From NCBI GenBank assembly GCA_021795795.1, contig JAJYPA010000010.1, positions 1-58,928 on the forward strand: a DNA stretch of 58,928 nt. The letters run 5' to 3'. Source of the DNA: Pseudomonadota bacterium. GTDB taxonomy: Bacteria; Pseudomonadota; Gammaproteobacteria; Halothiobacillales; Halothiobacillaceae. The translations under genes and the position numbers were made by a program. The notes under the pieces were generated by a model that was not told where the DNA came from, made no database searches, and was given only the letters and a program-made list of their open reading frames with translations. Shown here piece by piece: positions 16,289-23,223 of the stretch (its first letter is position 1; the number at the start of each line of letters is the position of its first letter).

Positions 16289-17887
16289 ATGGCAACAGCC
16301 GTTCAGACTTTGGATATTAGTCCAGTTGGCCGGGTAGAGGGGGATCTGGATGTCCGGGTGGACATCCGTGATGGTGTCGTCGTCGAAGCCTATACCCAAG
16401 CCGAGCTTTTCCGAGGGTTCGAAGTGATCTTGCGTGACAAGGATCCACAGGCAGGCTTGGTGGTAACGCCACGTGCTTGCGGAATCTGTGGTGCTTCCCA
16501 CCTGACGTGCGCAGCTTGGGCACTGGATACTGCATGGAAAACACAGGTTCCCCGCAACGCTATTCTGGCGCGCAACATTGGCCAGTTGTCCGAGAGCCTG
16601 CAGAGTCTTCCGCGTCATCACTATGGTCTATTCATGATCGACGCTGTGAATGAAAACTACCGGCATAGCAAATATTATGAGGAGGCGGTCAAACGCTATT
16701 CACCATTCACCGGCAAGAACTACGAAATTGGCGTGACCATCTCTGGAAAGCCCGTGGAAATTTATGCCTTGTTCGGTGGACAATGGCCGCACTCGAGTTA
16801 TATGGTCCCGGGTGGGGTCATGTGCGCTCCGACACTTTCGGACATTACCCGGTCCTGGTCCATCCTCGAGTATATCCGAACTAATTGGCTGGAGCCGGTC
16901 TGGCTTGGGTGTTCCATGGAGCGCTATGAGGAAATCAAATCCTATGACGACTTCATGGCCTGGCTCGACGAGCGGCCCGAGCACGCAAACTCCGATCTGG
17001 GGATGTACTACCGTATTGGCGAGGACATTGGCTTGACGAAGTTTGGGGCTGGGCTGGGTAAGTACATCACTTGGGGCTATCTGCCCGACGAGGATCGTTA
17101 TCAACGTCCGACGATCGAGACGCGCCAGCAATCGGTGTATGCGAAGGCCGGAGTTTATGATGCCAAAGCCGACAAATTCTATCCTGTAGAACAGGGGGTT
17201 ACCCGCGAATCTACCACCCACGGTTGGTACGACGAAGGCTCCGAACCAGTGCATCCATTCAATCGCACAACGCGCCCGATGCAGGCAAATAACCGGGATT
17301 TCAATGGGGCGTACACTTGGTGTACCGAGGTGGCCCATGAGCAGTTGGGTCGCCTTGAGGCTGGTCCGCTATCGCGGGAGCTGATTGCCGGCAGCAATCT
17401 TGGGGAGTCTTGGCAGCATTCGGATCCCTTGGTGCTCGACATGTACAAGAAGATGGGGCCCAGCCTGTGGCTCCGGCACTTCGCTAGAATGCACGAGGCG
17501 TGCAAAATCTATCGCCGCATTGAGCACTGTCTGCGGGAGTTCCGCCTCGACGAGCCTTTCTATATCAAGCCCAAGGAGCAGGACGGTCAGGGCTGGGGCG
17601 CGACCGAGGCGATTCGGGGAGCGCTTGCCCATTGGATCGAGATCAAGGGTGGCAAAATCAGCAACTATCAGATCATTGCCCCAACGACCTGGAATGTGGG
17701 TCCACACGATGCTCGTGGCGAGCGGGGACCAATCGAGGAAGCCTTGATCGGAACCCCGATCCACAACCCTGCGGATCCTGTCGAGGTGGGCCACGTTGCC
17801 CGTTCCTTCGATTCCTGCCTGGTTTGCACCGTGCACGCCCACGACGCCAAGACCGGCAAGGAGTTGGCGCGATTCCGGACAGCGTGA
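16289..17887 (+). CDS. hupL: [NiFe] hydrogenase large subunit, group 2a type
   Basis: The large subunit holds the Ni-Fe(CN)2CO site that splits H2. The 532-residue precursor has the N-terminal RVEGDLD, the first cysteine pair in RACGICGASH (about residue 70) and the last pair in SCLVCTVH near the C-terminus. The last 16 residues after that His form the peptide expected to be removed by the maturation protease encoded at 18690-19181. The sequence between the motifs is continuous with no sign of decay. It is co-transcribed with hupS and followed by a strong hairpin. Confidence 0.95.
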   Translation: MATAVQTLDISPVGRVEGDLDVRVDIRDGVVVEAYTQAELFRGFEVILRDKDPQAGLVVTPRACGICGASHLTCAAWALDTAWKTQVPRNAILARNIGQLSESLQSLPRHHYGLFMIDAVNENYRHSKYYEEAVKRYSPFTGKNYEIGVTISGKPVEIYALFGGQWPHSSYMVPGGVMCAPTLSDITRSWSILEYIRTNWLEPVWLGCSMERYEEIKSYDDFMAWLDERPEHANSDLGMYYRIGEDIGLTKFGAGLGKYITWGYLPDEDRYQRPTIETRQQSVYAKAGVYDAKADKFYPVEQGVTRESTTHGWYDEGSEPVHPFNRTTRPMQANNRDFNGAYTWCTEVAHEQLGRLEAGPLSRELIAGSNLGESWQHSDPLVLDMYKKMGPSLWLRHFARMHEACKIYRRIEHCLREFRLDEPFYIKPKEQDGQGWGATEAIRGALAHWIEIKGGKISNYQIIAPTTWNVGPHDARGERGPIEEALIGTPIHNPADPVEVGHVARSFDSCLVCTVHAHDAKTGKELARFRTA

Positions 17888-17914
17888 ACGGAACCCTCCT
17901 ACTCAGGATATACT

Positions 17915-17941
17915 CCCCCAACCCCCTTTGCAGGTTGGGGG
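17915..17941 (+). other. Intercistronic hairpin after hupL
   Basis: CCCCCAACC and GGTTGGGGG form a nine-pair stem with a nine-base loop. No run of T follows, so rather than ending transcription it more likely protects the 3' end of a hupSL message or weakens read-through, giving more HupSL than accessory proteins. The role is inferred. Confidence 0.6.
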
Positions 17942-17972
17942 TGTTCAAGAATCCGGCGAAAGGACAGGGACC

Positions 17973-18293
17973 ATGAAAGACGATTTTCAACGAGAGGAGC
18001 AGACCCGGGCAGAAATAGCGCGGCTGCTGAAGTCAGGTCTGAAGACAGAAACGGCACCATTCCCGGAAGACAGCACGGCTTTTTCGGCCATATTGCAACG
18101 CATCCGCGACGATGCGGGCGACGATCTCGAGAAAAAGCTGATCATCGGTGGATTCACAGACTATCCTATGGGTGAGGATAAACAGCGTTGTCAGGAATGC
18201 ATGTACTATCTGGTGCATCGGCGCTGGTGCGACTTACCGGAACTGGATGTGCCGGTGGAGCCAGATTGGTGGTGCAGGCTTTGGCGAATCTGA
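17973..18293 (+). CDS. HiPIP-like small iron-sulfur protein 1 of the hydrogenase operon
   Basis: A 106-residue protein with a helical, charged N-terminal part and a C-terminal cysteine motif C-x2-C-x9-C-x14-C ending WWCRLWRI. The spacing and the final aromatic-Cys-x-x-Trp pattern recall high-potential iron-sulfur proteins, which hold one [4Fe-4S] cluster and carry electrons. No signal peptide, so cytoplasmic like the hydrogenase. The next gene encodes a close paralogue. I infer an electron-transfer or docking partner of HupSL; a purely structural zinc role cannot be excluded. Confidence 0.65.
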   Translation: MKDDFQREEQTRAEIARLLKSGLKTETAPFPEDSTAFSAILQRIRDDAGDDLEKKLIIGGFTDYPMGEDKQRCQECMYYLVHRRWCDLPELDVPVEPDWWCRLWRI

Positions 18294-18345
18294 GGGAATT
18301 CCCCAAGACGTTTAAGGTGTGTAGATAACGGGGGAGGAGGTCACC

Positions 18346-18693
18346 ATGGACGAGACCGCGATGAGCGAAGACGCGTGGAAGGAGGATGATCGGCTGCGGC
18401 AGCACATCGCCGATCTCTTGCGGGCGGGTCTGGCGACAGAGTTTGAGCCCAGGGCTTATGACTCGGAAACGGTTCAGAAGGTCGTAGCAGAACTGCAAGG
18501 GCTACCTAGCGACGATCTGCAGGGCAGGCTCGAAAAAGCCGGCTTCATGATTACATCATATCGTAGCTCAGAGGGTGTGGAAGAATCCTGCGAAACCTGC
18601 ATGTATTATCTTTCGCATCGGCGTTTCTGCCAGTTACCGGAATTGATGCTGCCCGTTGAGCCAGAATGGTCCTGTCGTTTATGGAGAATATGA
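18346..18693 (+). CDS. HiPIP-like small iron-sulfur protein 2 of the hydrogenase operon
   Basis: A 115-residue paralogue of the preceding protein. The cysteine motif C-x2-C-x9-C-x14-C and the end CRLWRI are retained almost exactly, while the N-terminal halves differ more. The start at 18346 follows GGAGGAGGT; an ATG at 18361 is an alternative. Its stop overlaps the maturation protease start. A tandem pair suggests a two-step electron relay or a heterodimer; that is inference. Confidence 0.65.
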   Translation: MDETAMSEDAWKEDDRLRQHIADLLRAGLATEFEPRAYDSETVQKVVAELQGLPSDDLQGRLEKAGFMITSYRSSEGVEESCETCMYYLSHRRFCQLPELMLPVEPEWSCRLWRI

Positions 18694-19181
18694 AACGCAG
18701 GTTGGTTATCGGTTGCGGCAATCTGTTTCGTCGTGACGATGGATTAGGTATCCGTGCTATCGAATGGCTGCGTGGCGAGAGCCTTCCGGTCGCTGTCGAA
18801 CTCTTCGATGCCGGGACGTCCGGCTTGGAAGTCATCTTTCAGGCGCGCGATTGTAGGGAGTTGATCATCATTGATGCCTGCCGCAGTGGGAGCGAGCCGG
18901 GATCGGTATTCCGGATTCCGGGATCGGAGGTAGCTCTGCGCCATACGCCCGCGCTCACCTTGCACGACTTCCGTTGGGATCATGCCTTGTATGCGGGCAG
19001 CCGCTTGTTCGGAGAGGAGTTCCCCCAAAGCGTCACGGTGTTTCTGGTGGAGGGAAGCGACTTCGGTTTTGGGGATGGCTTGAGCGCCGAAGTCACGCGG
19101 GCGCTCCCCAAGATGGTGGAGCAAGTTCTTGAGCTTCTGAGAGAGTCGCGGGAGACGGATGATGGACGCCTCAGCCAATGA
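18690..19181 (+). CDS. hupD: Hydrogenase maturation endopeptidase
   Basis: This protease removes the C-terminal peptide of the large subunit after nickel insertion. The 163-residue protein has the family features: GCGNLFRRDDGLG near the N-terminus with the nickel-sensing acidic residue, then FDAGTSGLE with the second conserved Asp, and LIIIDAC. Start chosen at 18690, where ATG overlaps the previous stop (ATGA). The substrate is HupL, encoded 0.8 kb upstream. The gene name hupD is by role; hoxM or hyaD would be equivalent. Confidence 0.9.
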   Translation: MKRRLVIGCGNLFRRDDGLGIRAIEWLRGESLPVAVELFDAGTSGLEVIFQARDCRELIIIDACRSGSEPGSVFRIPGSEVALRHTPALTLHDFRWDHALYAGSRLFGEEFPQSVTVFLVEGSDFGFGDGLSAEVTRALPKMVEQVLELLRESRETDDGRLSQ

Positions 19182-19506
19182 GGGGCTTGAACTTCACCTG
19201 CGCCAGGGGTTTCTCCACGTTCCCGGTGAGGCGCATCGGCGTTACCTCGGGGAATGCGCTGTTGTTGCCTTCCTTTGGTCCGATCCCTGGATCGAATGTA
19301 TTCCTTTGCATAACGCCGCAGTGGGCGGATTTCTGCTGAAAATGCGCACACCTGCCGGTGACCGAGTGGTCGATCTGCGAGGGTTCCTGCGGGAACACGA
19401 CCTTGATGATATGACCAACCGTCTGCTGTCTTTCTCCCGGGACGACCGCCATGCGGCTTGGCGTGCGTTATGGATCAAAGCAGAGAGCCTCGAGGCCGGT
19501 TCATAG
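19159..19506 (+). CDS. Hydrogenase-operon hypothetical protein
   Basis: A 115-residue protein overlapping the end of the maturation protease gene by 23 bases. No cysteine motif or membrane segment. Contains short segments GFLHVPGEAHRRYLGE and WSDPWIECIPLHN and a charged C-terminus. The position between the protease and a separate promoter suggests it is the last gene of the hupSL transcript and may assist assembly. No family recognised. Confidence 0.6.
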   Translation: MMDASANEGLELHLRQGFLHVPGEAHRRYLGECAVVAFLWSDPWIECIPLHNAAVGGFLLKMRTPAGDRVVDLRGFLREHDLDDMTNRLLSFSRDDRHAAWRALWIKAESLEAGS

Positions 19507-19537
19507 AAAACTTAATTGTCATAATCTGCAATCTTTC

Positions 19538-19566
19538 TTGACAAACGACTTTCCTCCGTCTACACT
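19538..19566 (+). promoter_or_regulatory. Sigma-70-type promoter for the accessory/hyp gene block
   Basis: TTGACA at 19538 and TACACT at 19561 are separated by exactly 17 bases, an almost ideal housekeeping promoter, 48 bases before the TPR gene ATG. It would let the accessory and hyp genes be expressed independently of the sigma-54 promoter at hupS. Confidence 0.65.
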
Positions 19567-19614
19567 CATTTATCAGAGACTCATGTGAATGTTTTCTTCT
19601 GAATCGAGGGCATC

Positions 19615-20595
19615 ATGCCTGAAACACGCGCAACCACTGACTTTAACGCCGCTATCCGCACGGCACGGGATCCGGAAATCCCCGCAGGGGAACGTGCCGA
19701 GATGCTGATGGAAATCGCTCTCGGTCTACAACGAAAGCCGCGTGAACCTGCCGATCTTGAATATGCTGAGCAATTATACAAAGAAGCTTTGCAGGTCTGT
19801 CCAAATGAAGACCGTCTCCTCTATGGACGTCTTCTCGCGGGTCTGGGCACGGCCTTGATGGCCATGCCAGGGGGCAACGAATCTTTGCAGCGTGCCCAGG
19901 AGTGCTTCCAGTCTGCCGAACCGATCCTTCAGGATCTGGCGATGCGGGAGGAAGTCGCTGAATTGGAGATGAACATCGGTCTGGTTTTGCAGGGCCTGGC
20001 GGTGGAAGGTCGAGCGCGCTTCGCCGATGCTGTTCGCCGGTACCACAGCGCCCTCAGGGTTTTCGCTGCAGAAAGTTATCCTCGGGAATTCGCCATCATT
20101 CAGAACAACCTCGCGACCGCTTATCTTTCCATGACCATGGGTGAGGAGGCCGGAAAGATGCGGGAGGCGCTCGCGATGCAGGCCTATGAGGCGGCGCTGA
20201 AGGTATTGCTCCTGGATGAGCATCCCATCGAGTATGCCATGCTCCAGAACAACTTGGGCAATGCCTTGCAATATGCGAGCAGCGCCCACCCGGAAGAGAA
20301 TAATCTCCGCGCCTTGCAGTGCTATGAAGAGGCCCTCAAGGTGCGTACACGTGCCGATCGTCCTCTGGAATACGCCAACACCATCAGCAACCTTGCTAAC
20401 GTATTGAGTAATCTGCCCGACGATCCAGAACATCCGGAGCTCGGTCAGGCGGCCAATCTAGACCGGGCCCGACGTCTTTATGCTGAGGCCGAAGCATTAT
20501 TTCGAGAGCACGGAGAACAGGAAAAAGCGAGGCTGATAGCAGAAGCACTCAAGGAACTCGACGAGTCTTTTCTTGGCGTAGATCGGGTCCACTGA
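19615..20595 (+). CDS. TPR-repeat protein of the hydrogenase cluster
   Basis: A 326-residue protein made largely of helical repeats with TPR-like signatures (for example YEAALKVLLL, LQNNLGNALQYA, CYEEALKVR, YANTISNLANVL, about residues 185-270). No signal peptide. Similar TPR proteins occur beside group 2a hydrogenases in other bacteria, probably as scaffolds or assembly factors. It begins the second transcription unit of the island, right after a good promoter. Confidence 0.75.
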   Translation: MPETRATTDFNAAIRTARDPEIPAGERAEMLMEIALGLQRKPREPADLEYAEQLYKEALQVCPNEDRLLYGRLLAGLGTALMAMPGGNESLQRAQECFQSAEPILQDLAMREEVAELEMNIGLVLQGLAVEGRARFADAVRRYHSALRVFAAESYPREFAIIQNNLATAYLSMTMGEEAGKMREALAMQAYEAALKVLLLDEHPIEYAMLQNNLGNALQYASSAHPEENNLRALQCYEEALKVRTRADRPLEYANTISNLANVLSNLPDDPEHPELGQAANLDRARRLYAEAEALFREHGEQEKARLIAEALKELDESFLGVDRVH

Positions 20596-20615
20596 AGAGA
20601 AGGAGGGTTGTTCCG

Positions 20616-20831
20616 ATGTCTATGGTTTCCATGAATATTTCTGGGATGACGGTAGTCTGGGTGGTGATCGGTACCCTGATCGGGATCGTGGCCGGCGCTG
20701 TATCGGGCATGCTGATCGGCGGCAAGGCCCTGGGGGATTACAAGCTGGCGGCCATGATGGGCAGCATGTACTCGGCCATGCCGGTGCTGCCCGGAATCGT
20801 TCTTGGCGCCATCGTTTTGGCTTTGTGGTAA
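20616..20831 (+). CDS. Small two-helix membrane protein of the hydrogenase cluster
   Basis: A 71-residue protein with two hydrophobic helices (about residues 12-36 and 48-70) joined by a Gly-rich turn, preceded by GGAGG. An internal Met (ATG 20631) is another possible start. HupSL itself has no membrane segment, so this and the next small protein are candidates for anchoring the complex or linking it to quinones. Function inferred from context only. Confidence 0.55.
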   Translation: MSMVSMNISGMTVVWVVIGTLIGIVAGAVSGMLIGGKALGDYKLAAMMGSMYSAMPVLPGIVLGAIVLALW

Positions 20832-20858
20832 CTGCTGTAAACACCGGAGATCGCGAAA

Positions 20859-21083
20859 ATGTGGGATATGGTTTGGAATTCCGCCGGCTTGTTTTTCAAG
20901 GGAAAACTGTTCAAGGACACGCGGAAGGTGTTGCTGCTCTTGGCGGCTAATATCGTCCTTGCCGCAATTTTGACGATAGGCATCTACGCGGCCAGCGCAT
21001 CCTTTGCTTTGGCTTGTGTTGTCGCTGGGATTGTTTCTGGCGCCTTGCAGCCCCTGCTCTTCGCCAAACTGAAGTACGCCTGA
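20859..21083 (+). CDS. Small membrane protein 2 of the hydrogenase cluster
   Basis: A 74-residue protein with an amphipathic N-terminus followed by two hydrophobic helices (about residues 24-45 and 48-66). It lies 27 bases after the previous small membrane gene and two bases before the NifU-Rieske gene. A membrane partner for the hydrogenase or the Rieske protein is plausible; no family recognised. Confidence 0.55.
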   Translation: MWDMVWNSAGLFFKGKLFKDTRKVLLLLAANIVLAAILTIGIYAASASFALACVVAGIVSGALQPLLFAKLKYA

Positions 21084-21085
21084 TT

Positions 21086-22024
21086 ATGAATATCCAGACT
21101 CCGACTCAGGCGGCACCGAAGCTTTCCTCCGAATCGCCCAGAGATTCTCGTCCTGGCGAGCAAGAGGGCGCCCGCGATCTCGAGACGGACCTATCCCAGA
21201 TTGGCAGCCTCAAAAAAATCCTGGAAGAGTGGGACGAAACCCAAAAGCGCACGGTAAAGACCTTGCAGGATGCGTGGGAAGACGTCTATCGAGAAGGCTT
21301 TCGGCGCCTGATCCGTCATCTTCAGAAGGCGCCTGAGGCGGTACCCGCCTTGCGCCGCGCAGTCGAGGATCCCTACCTGTACGCCGTATTGCGTAGCCTG
21401 GGCCTGATCAAGGCTTCACTCCAGGAGAGAATCGAGGCGGCGCTGGATGCCGTTCGGCCGGGCCTTGAAGGGCATGGGGGTAATGTAGAACTAGTAGAGG
21501 TGCGTCTCCCAGACACGGTCGTTTTGCGCCTCGTGGGCTCCTGCCACGGCTGTCCGTCCTCTTCTCTTACTTTGAGTGAGGGCGTCGAGAAAGCGATCCG
21601 CGAAGCGTGCCCAGAAATTGCCCATATCGAAACGGTCAACCGAAACAGTAGCCTCGCGGATGCCTCCTCCAAACCGCAGTACATCAGTCCCTTTGCCATT
21701 GGCAGTCGGAGTAATTGGATTTCCCTCTTTCCTTTGAGTGAGATTCCCATCCGGCAGGTGGTTGCCCGTGAGTTCGGTCAGGACTCACTGATTTTCTGGC
21801 GCAGCGACGAAGGGACGGTGCACTGTTACCGCAACGCTTGTGGCCATCTGGGAATGCCTTTGGACGATGGAAGCGTCGATGCTGACGGCATACTTACCTG
21901 TCCTGCCCACGGATTCCGCTTCCTTTTGGACAGCGGGGATTGCCTGACGGTGCCTGAGGTCCAGCTCGACGTGCGGGCGGTTCGCATTCTCAGTGGAAAT
22001 GTCCAGGTGCGCAAGGAGGGGTAG
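21086..22024 (+). CDS. NifU-like plus Rieske [2Fe-2S] fusion protein
   Basis: A 312-residue two-domain protein. About residues 110-190 form a NifU C-terminal-type domain (LEGHGGNVELVEV then CHGCPSS), which in other proteins carries Fe-S clusters. About residues 205-310 form a Rieske domain with C-x-H (CGHLG) and C-x2-H (CPAHGF) ligands for a [2Fe-2S] cluster. The N-terminal 100 residues are helical and charged. This fusion accompanies group 2a hydrogenases elsewhere. It could mature the HupS clusters or pass electrons onward; the sequence does not decide. Confidence 0.85.
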   Translation: MNIQTPTQAAPKLSSESPRDSRPGEQEGARDLETDLSQIGSLKKILEEWDETQKRTVKTLQDAWEDVYREGFRRLIRHLQKAPEAVPALRRAVEDPYLYAVLRSLGLIKASLQERIEAALDAVRPGLEGHGGNVELVEVRLPDTVVLRLVGSCHGCPSSSLTLSEGVEKAIREACPEIAHIETVNRNSSLADASSKPQYISPFAIGSRSNWISLFPLSEIPIRQVVAREFGQDSLIFWRSDEGTVHCYRNACGHLGMPLDDGSVDADGILTCPAHGFRFLLDSGDCLTVPEVQLDVRAVRILSGNVQVRKEG

Positions 22025-22026
22025 AG

Positions 22027-23223
22027 ATGGAACAGACCGTTTCCTTGCGACAGAAACATCTCCCAACGAGATCGGGAGAGAATCACGCGCCCGGGGCTTT
22101 TTTGTCGGAGGCGGGGGCGCGGGTCATCCTGGGAGAACAGATTCAACCCAAAGGGGTTGTCCGTGCGGTGCAGCCTGGAGCAGAAACCCTTTTTGGGCCG
22201 AGGGGTGCGGCCATGATGGCGGATGGAGCTCTCTGGATCTGTGATACAGGACATCACCGCCTGCTGGGTTGGGAACAGTGCCCTACGGTGAACGGCAAGG
22301 GGGCCGACTGGCTCATTGGCCAAAGAGATTTCTCCTTAGAGGGGCGCAACGGGCACGGCGAGGTCGGAGCAGGGACCCTCAACGTGCCGACAGGTATTGC
22401 CAGCATCGGATCTGGTATGGCCGTGGCGGATGCTTGGAACCATCGCGTGCTGATCTGGTGGGAGACGCCGCAGCAGAGCCATCAGCCTGCCGATCTGGTT
22501 CTGGGGCAGGCCGATTTTTCCGATTCTGAGATCAATCGCGGTAACAATCGGCCTGCGGCCAACACCCTGTACTGGCCTTACGGCGTTCACTGGGATGGCG
22601 AGCGGCTCTACGTCGCCGATACCGGAAACAGACGGGTGCTGTGGTGGGAAGGCCTACCTTCTCACAACGGTCAAGCAGCCGACGGGGTCTTGGGTCAGCA
22701 GGATTTTCATTGTCGCGATGAGAACGCTGGCACCGGGCCCTCTGCTATGAGTATGCGTTGGCCGCACGCGGTAACGCGGTTCGGCTCGGCGCTGGCAGTC
22801 ACAGACGCCGGTGACAATCGCGTCTTGATATGGACTCGGCCTTCAGCGGCTAATGGCCAGCCGGCTGACTGCATCCTCGGACAGCGAGACGCCTCCGCCG
22901 AGGCCCACAATCAAGGAGAGTATTATCCGACGGCATCCAGCTTCAATATGCCTTACGGTATTACGGCCTTTGACGACCTTCTGGTGGTGGCGGATACCGC
23001 CAATAGCAGGCTGTTGGGCTGGCGTTTGCAAGAGATGGGTGATGGTGCGCCGGCGTCGGTTTTAGCCGCACAGCCAGATTTTTGCGCCAAGGGCGATAAC
23101 CGTTGGGGCGCCCCGCAGCGGGATAGCTTGTGCTGGCCCTACGGCATTGCCGCCGCCGATTCCCACCTCATCGTTGCCGACTCTGGCAACAACCGGGTGT
23201 TGCTCTGGGAGCGGAAGCCATGA
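22027..23223 (+). CDS. NHL-repeat beta-propeller protein of the hydrogenase cluster
   Basis: A 398-residue protein with repeated NHL-type units (ADTGNRRVLWWE, TDAGDNRVLIW, ADTANSRLLGW, ADSGNNRVLLWE), predicting a six-bladed beta-propeller. Between blades a second motif, D-x-x-LGQ-x-D-F, recurs. No signal peptide, so probably cytoplasmic. Such proteins recur beside group 2a hydrogenases and may be scaffolds. Its stop overlaps hypF by four bases. Confidence 0.8.
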   Translation: MEQTVSLRQKHLPTRSGENHAPGAFLSEAGARVILGEQIQPKGVVRAVQPGAETLFGPRGAAMMADGALWICDTGHHRLLGWEQCPTVNGKGADWLIGQRDFSLEGRNGHGEVGAGTLNVPTGIASIGSGMAVADAWNHRVLIWWETPQQSHQPADLVLGQADFSDSEINRGNNRPAANTLYWPYGVHWDGERLYVADTGNRRVLWWEGLPSHNGQAADGVLGQQDFHCRDENAGTGPSAMSMRWPHAVTRFGSALAVTDAGDNRVLIWTRPSAANGQPADCILGQRDASAEAHNQGEYYPTASSFNMPYGITAFDDLLVVADTANSRLLGWRLQEMGDGAPASVLAAQPDFCAKGDNRWGAPQRDSLCWPYGIAAADSHLIVADSGNNRVLLWERKP

